From Hippophae tibetana (taxonomy: Eukaryota; Streptophyta; Magnoliopsida; Rosales; Elaeagnaceae), in contig CM072810.1 of assembly GCA_037013495.1 (NCBI GenBank), forward strand, positions 28,611,843 through 28,675,842: a DNA stretch of 64,000 bases, given 5' to 3'. The translations under genes were made by a program, and so were the position numbers. This document shows, one piece after another, positions 34,801-45,300 of the stretch (position 1 is its first letter; each line of letters begins with the position of its first letter). The notes under the pieces are model-generated. The model was not told where the DNA came from and searched no databases. It worked only from the letters and a program-made list of their open reading frames with translations.

Positions 34801-35580
34801 ATCATGCCATTAACCTTATTTTGGGATTTTAACCATATAAATTTTTATGAAATCAGCAGTAATCTCTTTGATATTTCATGAAAATTATTGATCAGATTGG
34901 AAAATGAGATCACATTTCTGGTTTTTTTTTTCCTTCTCAGTGGCAAGCTGGGTCTAGGCAGCAGGTTGCTCCCTCTGGTTTTGAACCAGATAAAAGCAAT
35001 TGGGGATGGAACTGGTTGGAGAGATGGATGGCTGTTCGTCCCTGGGAAAACCGGCTTTTGGACATTAATCTTAGAGATGGAGTCATGACATACGAAAATG
35101 GATCTGCTGAGGGTAAAAACAGCACTAGAACTCAATTTAAACCTGCAGGCAAGAGACCACACACGTCCAATCTCATAAGTCAGAAAAATGGTCCCTCTCA
35201 TTCCAATGACTCTGGCTCATCACTCAGTCAATCAGCAGGCATGCTAGAGGCATCCACGACACTGTATTTCAAGCCAAAAACCAAGTCATTTCTAGATGAT
35301 ACAACTGAAGAAGGAAACTGGAAACCTGGGTTTAGTTCAAGATCTCATAGCAATCCAAAAGAGAGATCAATGCAAACAGATAAACATGCTAAGAAACGTT
35401 TATCTCTGCCGAATAGTGGTGAGTCTGTTCTATCATCCTATCCTATCCATTGTAATTATTTTCTATTATTATTTTTATTCTTTGACGTGGGTTTAATCAG
35501 GGGGAGTTCCTGGAGGACATACAACCCGACATCCTAGGACTTCTGTGAGAGGTGCACCTAAAATTAACGGGGGAGTATGA
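16723..35580 (+). CDS. IQD: IQ67-domain (IQD) calmodulin-binding protein, IQD5-8-like, six coding exons
   Basis: Coding exons are 16,723-16,800, 18,020-18,259, 30,247-30,474, 34,480-34,593, 34,941-35,418 and 35,501-35,580 (405 residues). All junctions have GT/AG and keep frame. The IQ67 domain spans residues 91-157. It starts [16 protein letters not shown], and the next intron falls exactly after its 16th codon, the known hallmark of this family. IQ motifs are visible as [12 protein letters not shown], then [16 protein letters not shown], then a third partial repeat. The N-terminus [14 protein letters not shown] is the usual short basic start. After the domain come [14 protein letters not shown] and [19 protein letters not shown], typical of the IQD5-8 group; I see no clear DUF4005. 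IQD proteins are known calmodulin-binding scaffolds at microtubules, membrane or nucleus; the location of this one cannot be read from sequence. I prefer the ATG at 16,723 (A at -3, G at +4) over the in-frame ATG at 16,711, which has weak context. Confidence 0.93.
16801..18019 (+). other. IQD intron 2
   Basis: This 1.2-kb T-rich intron ends at tcttcatcacag. It has long poly-T runs near 16,890 and 16,940. I see no element or gene in it. Confidence 0.8.
18020..18259 (+). CDS. IQD: IQD coding exon 2 (residues 27-106)
   Basis: Encodes a polar, acidic linker ([16 protein letters not shown]) and then the first 16 residues of the IQ67 domain, ending RGFL at the donor ctg|gtattg. Phase 0 at both ends. 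Confidence 0.93.
18521..18551 (+). repeat. G-rich microsatellite, potential G-quadruplex
   Basis: Five consecutive runs of four to seven Gs are separated by single T residues (gggggt repeats) on the coding strand of the IQD intron. This meets the usual sequence rule for a very stable G-quadruplex with one-base loops, in both DNA and pre-mRNA. Confidence 0.85.
18560..19169. other. Intron sequence before the first copia element
   Basis: AT-rich sequence with no open frame of note and no recognisable element. It ends at the target-site copy ccaat (19,165-19,169). Confidence 0.6.
19170..19384 (+). repeat. 5' LTR of the first copia element
   Basis: Starts tgttagactaaatag and ends ctaactttata directly before the primer-binding site. 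A TATA box (ctataaata) is near 19,269. It pairs with the copy at 23,487-23,687. Confidence 0.9.
23487..23687 (+). repeat. 3' LTR of the first copia element
   Basis: Starts tgctagattaaatag after the purine tract and ends tttaca directly before target copy ccaat. About 200 bp, with numerous differences from the 5' LTR. Confidence 0.9.
23693..24807. other. Intron sequence between the two copia elements
   Basis: About 1.1 kb of AT-rich sequence. A short minus-strand frame at 24,476-24,736 resembles nothing I know. No element is recognised. Confidence 0.55.
24808..25023 (-). repeat. 3' LTR of the minus-strand copia in the IQD intron
   Basis: Begins on the plus strand with tgtagaacaaatt and ends ttcaaca. 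It shares blocks such as cctaatttatactata and cagatcctaattgctaga with the LTR at 29,863-30,097. Confidence 0.85.
26364..27300. repeat. Tandem duplication, 467 + 470 bp, near identical
   Basis: The segment atcagccttg...gtagatggt occurs twice back to back, at 26,364-26,830 and 26,831-27,300. The copies differ by only about three small changes, although the surrounding copia element is heavily decayed. The duplicated piece lies in the polymerase part of that element. Two similar plus-strand frames over it are antisense shadows, not genes. Confidence 0.95.
29863..30097 (-). repeat. 5' LTR of the minus-strand copia in the IQD intron
   Basis: Begins tgtagaacaaatta on the plus strand, next to gctctgatatcat (primer-binding-site complement, about 29,834). 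It contains a short ATT microsatellite. The right edge near 30,097 is approximate. Confidence 0.8.
30247..30474 (+). CDS. IQD: IQD coding exon 3 (residues 107-182)
   Basis: Starts [15 protein letters not shown] after tatcag and encodes the rest of the IQ67 domain, with the second and third calmodulin-binding repeats, then a Q/E-rich helix ending YVREIE at donor gtaagt. Phase 0 at both ends. Confidence 0.95.
31317..31840 (+). repeat. 5' LTR of the gypsy element in IQD intron 4
   Basis: Starts tgtcacgtctcg and ends gtcttgaca just before ttggtatcagagc. It holds a TATA box (ctataaata, about 31,641) and, upstream of it, many copies of ctagaa and related GAA/TTC motifs. Confidence 0.85.
31393..31450 (+). 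promoter_or_regulatory. Heat-shock-element-like motifs in the LTR
   Basis: The string agaatattctagaat (31,434-31,448) is a perfect three-unit nGAAnnTTCnnGAAn heat shock element. A second, GAAtgTTCtaGAg at 31,395-31,407, fits except at one base. Both sit about 200-250 bp upstream of the LTR TATA box. The match is visible; activity is inferred. Confidence 0.6.
34480..34593 (+). CDS. IQD: IQD coding exon 4 (residues 183-220)
   Basis: Encodes [20 protein letters not shown] and an Ala/Arg-rich helix ending YALAHQ, then donor gtttgt. This is the conserved post-IQ67 segment of the family. Phase 0 at both ends. Confidence 0.95.
34594..34940 (+). other. IQD intron 5
   Basis: A 347-bp intron with a poly-T tract before the acceptor (ttttccttctcag). 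Nothing else is seen in it. Confidence 0.9.
34941..35418 (+). CDS. IQD: IQD coding exon 5 (residues 221-380)
   Basis: Starts [17 protein letters not shown], then the Trp-rich [19 protein letters not shown] motif. A Ser/Lys-rich, probably disordered tail follows. It ends at phase 1 before donor gtgagt (35,419). Confidence 0.94.
35501..35580 (+). CDS. IQD: IQD coding exon 6 (residues 380-405) and stop
   Basis: Joined in frame after an 82-bp intron, it encodes [16 protein letters not shown] and ends APKINGGV before TGA at 35,578-35,580. Confidence 0.92.
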
Positions 35581-35885
35581 AACAATATGAAACCATTGAT
35601 ATTTTACTCTTTAAATATCATGGAAGCAGCCTTCTGAGTCTTTTCTTCGTTCAAGATAATTACTGTTTTAAAGCTTTACGTGTTAAGCCCTGCTTCAGGG
35701 GGATACTTGCAGTGCCCTTGTAAGTTTCGTAAATATGTTTGGGGTTTCCATTGCAGCAGTTACTAGCCAGATTGGGTTGGTTTATTGAGGAGAATAAGGA
35801 TTAGTGGGATTGTTGTATACTAGCTTTATTTATTGTTGTGAAACATATTTTGTGGTATTATTTTTAAACGTACAAGTTTCCATTC
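35581..35885 (+). other. Probable 3'UTR of the IQD gene
   Basis: T-rich, non-coding sequence after the stop, with TTGT/TGTAA-type motifs near 35,815-35,850. The end is a guess based on where the composition becomes plain AT. Confidence 0.4.
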
Positions 35886-35889
35886 TGAT

Positions 35890-38667
35890 TTTGATATTGT
35901 TAGAACAAAATTTCTATTTTTAATTAATCATTAAATTATGAGTATAAATTTTAAATTGTTCTAGACATTATAATATTGATATTATTAAATCATCTTAAAT
36001 ATAAAATAATTTAAATCAATAATGTAGATGATTTTGTATTTTAAAATTTGAATTTAATGAATAATTATTAAATTAAGAAAAAAATTAAATCAAATAAAAA
36101 GTTATTAATGGTTAGAAATAGTTTGTTAAAATTATAGAGAATGGTAATATATATATTTTGCGAAAAGGTTTGGTGGGCCCGGTCCGGCCTAGCCAATTTA
36201 AGATATGAGCGGATAAACAGACCCGTTAAATGTATATGGGAAAAACTTATTTGACTTGACATTAAAACAAATGGGTTTCTACATCAAAAGCCCACCATAA
36301 CATATATTGGTCAAAATCCATTAAACAGGTAAGCTCTCTCCCTGATTCTTCGAACAAGCTAAATATTTGCTAAATGAAGAACATGAGTAAAAGGAACAAC
36401 TCAAACAGTTTGGATAATAATGGAGTATTGTTTAGATTAAAATCTCATGGTTAGAAAGTAAAGCTTGTCTAGATCTCTTCAATGTTGGATCACAGTCGTT
36501 GAAATTGTCAAAACCAGGAACACCACGGCCTCTTCTTTTGAGTTAAAAAAAATGACTTCTCGGCAATATGGTGAGACTCTTAGCATGAATAGGCATAGTG
36601 TATAGATTAGTGTTCTCAAAAAGATTCACCAAGCAGTCGCCTCTTGAAGAACAGCGACGACACTACTCTGAAAACAAAGGCCAGTCTTGAATTTTTGAGT
36701 GATTTCTCTCACCAGCCTCTGAAATGGCAGCTTTCAAATGAAGAAGTGGCTATGTTCAGAAAGGCAAGAAAACTAGGATTTCTCGAATGAATTTTATAAT
36801 TCTATTATTTTTTAAAATGGGCTCATGTGACAGGCTCAGTTCAAGCCCAATAATAACTAATGTACAATACAAAATTTAGCACATAAATTAAATTGCTAGG
36901 TCGGGTTTCAAGTAGGCTGGACTGGGGCAAACTCAGGCCATCTTACTCATTGTACACTGTTAGAACAAAATGATTAATTTTTACAATTTTTGATTTAAAT
37001 GACATCAATTCTAATAAATTAATAAAAAAATTAACTAATAATAATTTACCTTAAAACTCATACTTTTATATCAAATTATTCAATAAATATATCAAAATAT
37101 ATTTATTTTATAACTTCAATAGAATGAGATTATAATAATATTTCACCATATATTCGACAACCTTATCGAAACTCTGACCATCCTATGATGATCTCACCAA
37201 AATATTTAGACAATATACTTAATTATTTCAAAGTTTTTAATTACATATTCTACAATGTTTTGTAAAAAAAAAGAATATATGTTTTATTAAACACTATTTT
37301 AATTAATTGATTAATATAAATATTATAAGTATTTAAAATATATTATTAAAAAAAATATTTTAAAATATAAGTAGTTTATTTTTTTGATTGTGTAAAGTTT
37401 ATAATTTTTTCATATTTTTAATATAGTTTTCATAATTTATGTGATTCTTTTCAAAGTTTTCATCGATAACGATAATATATTTAACATTTTTATAAAAATT
37501 ATATCTTGATATTTTGACCGATATTTCAAACCTTAGATGTAATAAGTACATGCAGTGAGTTGGTGACAAAAATCGTTCAAACTCTAATATGTTGCCAAAA
37601 CTCTAATACTTCAATGGAATTTTGATGGATCGTTAGAGGTCTTATGTGATCTAATTTTATTTTCATGTTATTGAATTTGTGTAACAATGAGATATATTTA
37701 TAAGTACATACTGTGAGTTGTTGACAAAAATCATTCAAACTCAATTAGATTACCAAAACTCTAATGTTTTGATGGTGGGAATGTGAAAGAAATTCTTTTT
37801 GCGATTTTTTTTTCAGTTTCTTCAAAAAAAAAACAAATTATGGTGAATTCGTTTATGTTAAATTTAATTTTTAACATAAATTAAATTTTTTTATTTTAAG
37901 AAAAAATATGTAATTTAATTCCAAACTATGCTTAATTTTTTATGTTAATTTGATTTTTTTTCATGTTTGTCTAATTTATTATGAGTTTATTGTTGGCATT
38001 AATTAAATGTTTTTAATCTTATGAATTGTTATCAAAAGATGAAATTATATAATAGATCTAAAATATTTCAATATAAGTAAATATAGAGATTGAAAAACTT
38101 ATATAAATCTATGTAGTATTAAAATCATTAGTCTTAATCTTTTCTTACTTTATTAAATTGCATACTTATACTTGAATTAATGAACAATAATATTTTTAAT
38201 TAACTTTCAATAAATGTTTTTGGATGTTTTTTTGAGATTGTTAACAAATAAAAAGAATTAAATTTAATTAGTTAGATAAGTAAAACATAATAAAGGATTA
38301 GGTGAAATCGATTTATTAGAAGTTTTCTTCCTATTAATTTGATATTTTAATATATTTAGTTTCTTTAAATTTAAATTATAATTTAGTAATTTCTCTAAAT
38401 AAAATTAAGATTTATATAATTTTGATATTTGTCAAAATAAGTTACTAATCCCTAAATACGATATTCTTTTTTTCCACTTTATTATAAAACTATAATATTT
38501 TGTACTAGGTGTGTAATTTTGTACTTATAAATGTACAATTTTGTACCGATCAATAAACTATTATAATTAATATGTAAATATAAAATAATCTAAAATATAA
38601 AATTAATTAAGAAACTTAAAAGTGAGAATAACTCAGACATTAGAATCTTTTGTGGATTATATAAGTA

Positions 38668-38668
<1 letters not shown>
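35890..38668. other. Intergenic between the convergent genes
   Basis: Mostly very AT-rich. A 14-bp direct repeat, tgttagaacaaaat, at 35,899-35,912 and 36,958-36,971 brackets a less AT-rich block. A pair of about 75-bp direct repeats lies at 37,541-37,620 and 37,700-37,775. I recognise no gene. Confidence 0.55.
37541..37775. repeat. Pair of diverged direct repeats, about 75 bp
   Basis: Both copies contain gtgagttg(g/t)tgacaaaaatc and ttcaaactc, with ccaaaactctaat near the end. They start about 160 bp apart. Origin unknown. Confidence 0.7.

Positions 38669-38706
<38 letters not shown>
38669..38706. repeat. (TA)n microsatellite
   Basis: About 18 uninterrupted TA units, located about 470 bp downstream of the OEP gene's stop codon. 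Confidence 0.97.
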
Positions 38707-38713
<7 letters not shown>

Positions 38714-39173
38714 AACATTATTTAATTTTAACTAGTTCGGATTGGAGTATAGGAGAGGATATACAATGTAATACAACATCCAACCCAAACTTCACAAATT
38801 GTGAATTTTGCAATCCAATCCATCAAATCATGGCTTAAAACCACTTAATTTTTTTTTTTGTCTTAAGTGCTTGATATTCTTTGTAAATCACCTTTATCAA
38901 ACATAGTGATCTCCTAAATGAGACCGTTGAGAAATTAGATTTTATGGAATAAATCAACCTTGGAAATAATTACAGCAGGCAAAAGGAAAACTTTATGTAT
39001 ATTGAACTATCTTCTATAACAATTGTTCATTTGTTTGTAACAACAAGCAGAAATAAATAATCACAAGTATTGAATTTGGGCGTCATAAAACAAAATATTT
39101 GAACGAGGCAACCTGTTATTTCTATTTCTGATAAGTAAATGAAATCAAAGACTTTGCATGCCATTTGACGAAT

Positions 39174-39331
39174 TCATGAAGCAAGGTTATTGAGGCCAAA
39201 GTAGAGAGTTCTTTGATGGAAGGCATTGATGGCATAATCAACTTGAAAATGACCAAGTTGTGATTTAAAACGAAGGCCATAACCAAGTCCAATGCCAGAT
39301 CCAGGTTTGCCTTGTCTCAAAGCTGGATTTC
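39174..39331 (-). CDS. OEP36/39: OEP36/39 exon 11 (residues 310-361) and stop
   Basis: Encodes [20 protein letters not shown] and the last barrel strands [12 protein letters not shown] and [11 protein letters not shown], then TGA. The acceptor is gaatcag|GA. The final strand with aromatic residues fits the barrel-closing C-terminus of Omp85 proteins. Confidence 0.95.
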
Positions 39332-42300
39332 CTGATTCCAAAATCAAAACTCTGATTGGCAATTATTATTAACTAAGAGAAGCAAGAGAAACAAAAGAAC
39401 AATTACTACAACAGTAACACGAGAAATTCAGCAAAAGTAATATTAGTTTCACAAAGTAAAACATATTTTGTGGAAAAAAAATCCATGCAACATAACTCAT
39501 GATATCCAATAATTGATTTTTATTTTTATTTTTTCAATGACCATTTAATGCTATATAATCAACACAAAACCCCAACTTTTCCGCCAGGTTAAATAGAATA
39601 ATTCTTTGTGGAATGCATGTTATGTTTAACCAACCAATAATCAATAGAATGCACAAATTTTACTCAACTGTATTAACTGTATTAATTATGACTTTACTTA
39701 CATTAGTAAGTAGAAGCCATTATGGCTTAACTAATTCATTAATCTTCAAACTTTGAGATTTTTTTTCAGAAATTCCTAAACTTTTAAAATATATGATTTA
39801 GTCTTCAAACTTTAAAATCTTTACATATTGATCTCTAAATTTTTAAATCATATGATTTAACCTTCAAACTTTTAACACTTCACGATAAGTCCTACTTTGA
39901 GTACTGTTAATACAGTTTTGTTATTCAAAATAAGTTTGAGAACTACTCATAAGATTAAGTTTAGGGACTTATCACCTATGTCTGAAGTTATGAAACTTGA
40001 AAACTAAATGATATGTTCTAAAAGTTTAGGAACCTATATATGAGTCTAGTCAAAGTTTGGGAACAAATATATAGTTTAGCCAAGAACTAAAGATCTCAAA
40101 CTTTCATGATTCTACCAACTATAAGAACTTTACCGATAGTAATGATTTAACTAAAAAATCTTATGTAGGAAAACCAAAGACTTTGATCCGAGAAATTTAT
40201 GTCAAAAACAGTGGAATATGGTGAAGAAAAGAGTGAAAAGGCCTACACTTTCTCTCCTTAGAAATACTTAATTTTTATTTTTTTCCTTTTTATCAGGAAG
40301 ACACTAATTTTGACACTTATAAAACGTTTCAATAAGTTTCTACTTATCCAAGTCCAAAAGATTTAACACTATTTATAAATAACTATACTACTTACACACT
40401 AACTCGAACACCTGATCTTCTACATGCTCAAATGGGCTATGCCTTTAAGTCACAAGTTCATTCGCAGGACTTACCATATTTTTGAAAGCAATGGTGAGAG
40501 TAAATGATTGGTGACCAGACATAAAATGGATTGTACATATATAATAAATTAAACATTTAGCATCTTGCAACTTAAGAAATCACACTAATCAGTTGTCCAC
40601 GACCTAGCACACTCTTAGAGAGGGCAAGATATATTGGCAATATTAGTGCCAAGGGAGAAATTGAAACATTGATTGGACAATATGTTTTTGTTAGACATTG
40701 ATGAGCGTGAAGCATTCCTACCCATGAACAAAATGCAATTTGGTATCAATGTGAATGATACCATGTGTGTTGACTTCGAGAGTTCAACATTTGAAGGTCT
40801 TGGTTACATTTTGTGCTTAGCTGGAAATTGGGATATGTAGCTCAAAACACCAATGTTTCTCTCAATTACCTTAAAAGTAGACAGTAGTCATTAGCTTTGA
40901 CTCTTGAGGACACTTTACCCAATTAGAACATAAACGTGCTAAAATTGGTCAAAGTAAAATGGGTTACAGCTATATTTTGTTTCTGTTACGAACCAAATAC
41001 GACTCAACTCGTTTACGACATCCCTCACTTAAATTCGTTAACTCCCCACAAGAACAGACCACCTCATAATAATGTCCATATGGTTTAAGTGTTTGCCCCA
41101 CAAAAATATCAATATATAACTCTCTTTTCCATTTTCTACCAATCCTACATTAGGAATACTATAAATTGAAGCCAAATCCCTAAGCCGTGCCATGATAATG
41201 ATAAATGATTAGCATTTCATTCTAAAAATTAAATAGTCATTCTAATCTAGCTACCCATAACGATTAGAACTTTCCAAATTTCCATTTTCCCACCTTTTCC
41301 AAAATAAAGAGGTACCAACTAGCTTGTTGGGATAGGGTTGTAGCCTATGTTATTCAGACTTGCTGCTTTGCCTTGCCGCATCGATGTCGACACTATACAA
41401 GGTTGATACCGGTACATGATATCAATGGCAGAGATTATGGACAAGATTATAAGATTTACTTTACCATAATTAGTATATTAGTTGTATATATATTATTGCT
41501 TAAAATAGATAAACAGAATATTGTATATTTAGGTAATAAAATGTTGTATATTCTTACCTAAAATATATAAACAAAATATTGTATATTTAGGTAATAGAAT
41601 ATTGTATGTATTCTTACCTAAAATAGATTGTAGAGTAATTCTTATTTAATGAAAAAGATCTTCAAGAAGAAGTCATTCACCCATTTATTAAAAATTGTCA
41701 TGGTATCAGAGCCTACCTCTTGAATCCATAGCTAAATCTTCAATTTTCTTCCAGTTTTTTGTAAATTTTTGCTCCTGTTTTTGATTTTGGGTTGATAAAT
41801 TTCTTATCAACAACTTCGTTTTGAGATTCTAGGTTGACCAACTCGTGGTTGACAGCTTTGTATTAAGATTTTTTTTAAGGAAGAATGTCTACAGAAACCT
41901 TGGCTATCAAATTTACAGGAAAAAATTATGCAGCATGGGAATTCCAATTCAAAATGTTTCTGAAAGGAAATGAGTTTTGGGATCACATTGACGGGTCTTC
42001 TCTTTCGCCTAGAGATGGTAAGGAACTTAGCCAATGGGAAGCAAAGGATGCTCGAATTATCTCTTGGATTTTAGGATCTATTGAAGTTCATATGGTAAAC
42101 AATTTACGCTCTTTTGGTACGGCTAAAGAGATGTGTGATTATCTTAAGCGCATATATCATTAAGATAATACTGCGAGACGATTTCAATTAGAACTTGAGA
42201 TTAGTACCTTGAGCTAAGGTAATCTCTCCATTGAGCAATATTATTCTGGATTTCTTAATCTATGGAGCGAATATTTTGGTATTATCTACACGAAAGTAAC

Positions 42301-45300
42301 TAAAGAGGCCTTAGCCAGCCTTCAGGCGGTTCATGAAGATAGCAGACGTGATCATTTTTTGATGAAACTGAGATCAGAATTTGAAGTTGCTAGAGCTGGA
42401 TTGCTGAATAGAGATCCGGTTCCTTCTTTGGATGTATGTCTTGGTGAATTGTTGCACGAGGAACAAAGAATGGCTACACAAGCTGTTATAGGTGCATCCA
42501 GGGAAACATATGAAGTTGTCAATGTTGCTTATGCCACTCAAGGGAGGAATCGAGGAAAGGGACAAATGCAGTGCTATAGTTGCAAAGAGTTCGAACATAT
42601 TGTCCGCAATTGTGACAAGAAATTCTGCAATTACTGTAAGCAAAATGGACACATTATCAAGGAATGTCCTACACATCCAGAAAATCGATGAGTACAACCT
42701 TTTCAAGCTGCTATTCCAACTCCTAACATTATTGGTCCTACATCTACAATTGCTAACATAACTTAGCCTGTCATTACTCTAGAAATGGTCCAATAGATGA
42801 TTATCTCAACATTTTCTACCCTTGGACTTTAGGGCCAAGGTAAGACTGTTTCTTCTCCTTGGTTTATTGATTCTGGAGCATCCAACCATATGACTAGCTC
42901 CCCTGATTTGTTACATAATCTACGAGAATATACTGGTACAGAAAATATCCAGGTTGCTAATGGAAGTAATCTTCCAATTACAACCATTAATGATATTGGA
43001 CCTTCTTTTTGTCATGTATTTGTCTATCCTGGGTTATCTACTAGTTTAATTTCTGTTGGTCAAATGGTGGATAATAACTATGATGTACATTTTTCTAATG
43101 GTAGTTGTGCTGTGCAGGATCAAGTGTCGGGGAAGGTGATCACGAAGGAGCCTAAAGTGGGAAGATTATTTCCGTTACAATTTACTATTCCTCAAACTGT
43201 GTCTTTAGTTTCTTTTACTGTTAAAAATAAGGTTGATGTTTGGCATAGACGATTAGGCCATCCAAATAATGTGATTTTGTCTAATTTGATAAAACATGCA
43301 TTTTTTGGTAATAAAGTTCAGTGTTATACTCATCGGTTACTTTTTGATTACTCTACTTGTAAACTAGGGAAAAGTAAAACTTTACCTTTCCTTACTTATG
43401 GTGGTCGTGTTAAACATGTTTTAAGATTATACACAGTGATGTTTGGAGTATTACTCCTGTCATTTCACATGCGCAGTATAAATATTTTGTAATGTTCATT
43501 GATGACTAGTCGTTTCACATGGATATATTTTCTACGTTCAAAATCTGAGGTGTTCACTATTTTCCAAACTTTTGTGACTTATATCGAGACACAATTTTCC
43601 ACTTGTATTAAGGTTTTACAATCTGATAATGGTGGCGAATATATGTCGCATGACTTTCAAGTCTTTTTACAACAGAAAGGCATTGTATCTCAACGATCCT
43701 ATCCTTATACACCTCAATAACATGGGGTGGCTGAACGTAAAAACCGTCACTTGTTGGATATGATTCGAACATTACTCTTGGGAGTCTTCAGTTCTGTCTA
43801 AATTTTGGGTGGAAGCTTTGTCCACTGCAGTCTATCTGATTAATCGTCTGCCTTCTCAATAATTGAATTTTGATACTCCTTACTATTGTCTTTTTGGTAT
43901 GCATCCAGATTATCATATGCTACACACGTTTGGATGTGTTTGCTTTGTTCACTTGCCTCCTCATGAGTGCCACAAGCTTATATAGCTTAGTCAGTACAGT
44001 GTGCTTTTATAGGTTATAGAACAGCTCATAAGTAATTTTTATGTTATGATGATGTTGTTACTAATCGTCTGCGTAGTTCTAGAAATGTGATTTTCTTTGA
44101 ATATGAGTACTATTTTCAGCAACATGTTTCTCCATCTGATGATGCCCTTCCTAGCTTTAATGATATCTCTCCATCAATTGAGCGTTTTAATCCCAATATT
44201 GTCTATCAACGACGAAGACCCCAATCATCACAAATCCTTCCCGACCTTGATCCGGTGCCTGCTTCAGTGGCTCCTCAAAGATCTTTCCATACTATTCATC
44301 CTCCCGATAGGTATGGTTTCTCTGCTAGTTTAGCTGATACTACAGTTGCTACCTCTTATTCTCAGGCAGCTAAACATTCGTGTTGGGTGAAAGCTATGCA
44401 AGAAAAACTTCAGGCTCTTCAGAAGAATCATACTTGGGATATTGTTCCCTGTCCTACTGGTGTTAAGCCCATTGGTTGTAAATGGGTATATTCCATTAAG
44501 ATGCGGTCTGATGGCTCACTTAGATATAAGGAGACATTTTCCCCTGTAACAAAGATGACGACGGTGCGACTTGTTCTTGCTATTGCTGCATTCAAGGGTT
44601 GGTCATTGCGACAAATGGATGTTAAGAACGCCTTTTTGCATGGGGACCTTAAGGAGGAAATTTTTATAACTCTACCATCAGGGTTGTGCAAGCAAGATCG
44701 TGTATTGAAGTCCTCCACCGAGTCTGAGTATTGTGCTATGTCTTCTGCATGTTTTGAGATTGTTTGGCTTCGAAGACTGTTGGCTAAGCTTGGGTTTCCA
44801 CAACCTAAGTCTACTCAATTCCATGTGGATAATACTAGTGCTATTCAAATCACTACTAACCCACTATTTCATGAGTGCACCAAGCACATTGAAGTGGATT
44901 GTCACTATTCGTGAAGCATATGATGCTCATGTCATCTCTTTGCCTCATATTACCACCGATCTTCAGACTATTGATGTGTTTACTAAGGCTCTCTCCCACC
45001 ATCGACATCAATTTCTTGTTGACAAATTGATGTTTTTTGATCGTCCAACATCAACTCGAGGGGGGATATCAATGGAAGAGATTATGGATAAGATTACAAG
45101 ATTTACTTTACCATAATTAGTGTATTAGTTGTTTATATATTATTACCTAAAATAGATAAACAAAATATTGTATATTTAGGTAATAAAATATTGAATATAT
45201 TCTTACCTAAAATAGATTGTACAGTAATTCTTGTTCAATGAAAAGGATCCTCAAGAAGAGATCATTCAACCATTTACTAAAAATTGTCACGGGATATGTG

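Larger units (their letters stand above)
41418..45289 (+). mobile_element. Ty1/copia retrotransposon fossil in OEP intron 10
   Basis: The 5' LTR (41,418-41,700) is followed directly by tggtatcagagcc. The 3' LTR (45,065-45,289) is preceded by the purine tract cgagggg. In order I see gag from 41,885 ([14 protein letters not shown]), two zinc knuckles ([14 protein letters not shown] and [14 protein letters not shown], about 42,570-42,670), protease DSGASNHMT (about 42,870), GAG-pre-integrase [10 protein letters not shown] (about 43,240), integrase (about 43,490-43,990), part of reverse transcriptase ([20 protein letters not shown], about 44,430) and part of RNase H ([20 protein letters not shown], about 44,715). 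It is partial and broken with several breaks. The LTRs are more alike than those of the copia in IQD intron 3, so it is younger. It lies antisense to its host gene. Confidence 0.93.

Noticed and set aside
44428-44718. Minus-strand frame of 96 codons
   Set aside because: Antisense of the copia reverse transcriptase in the same place.
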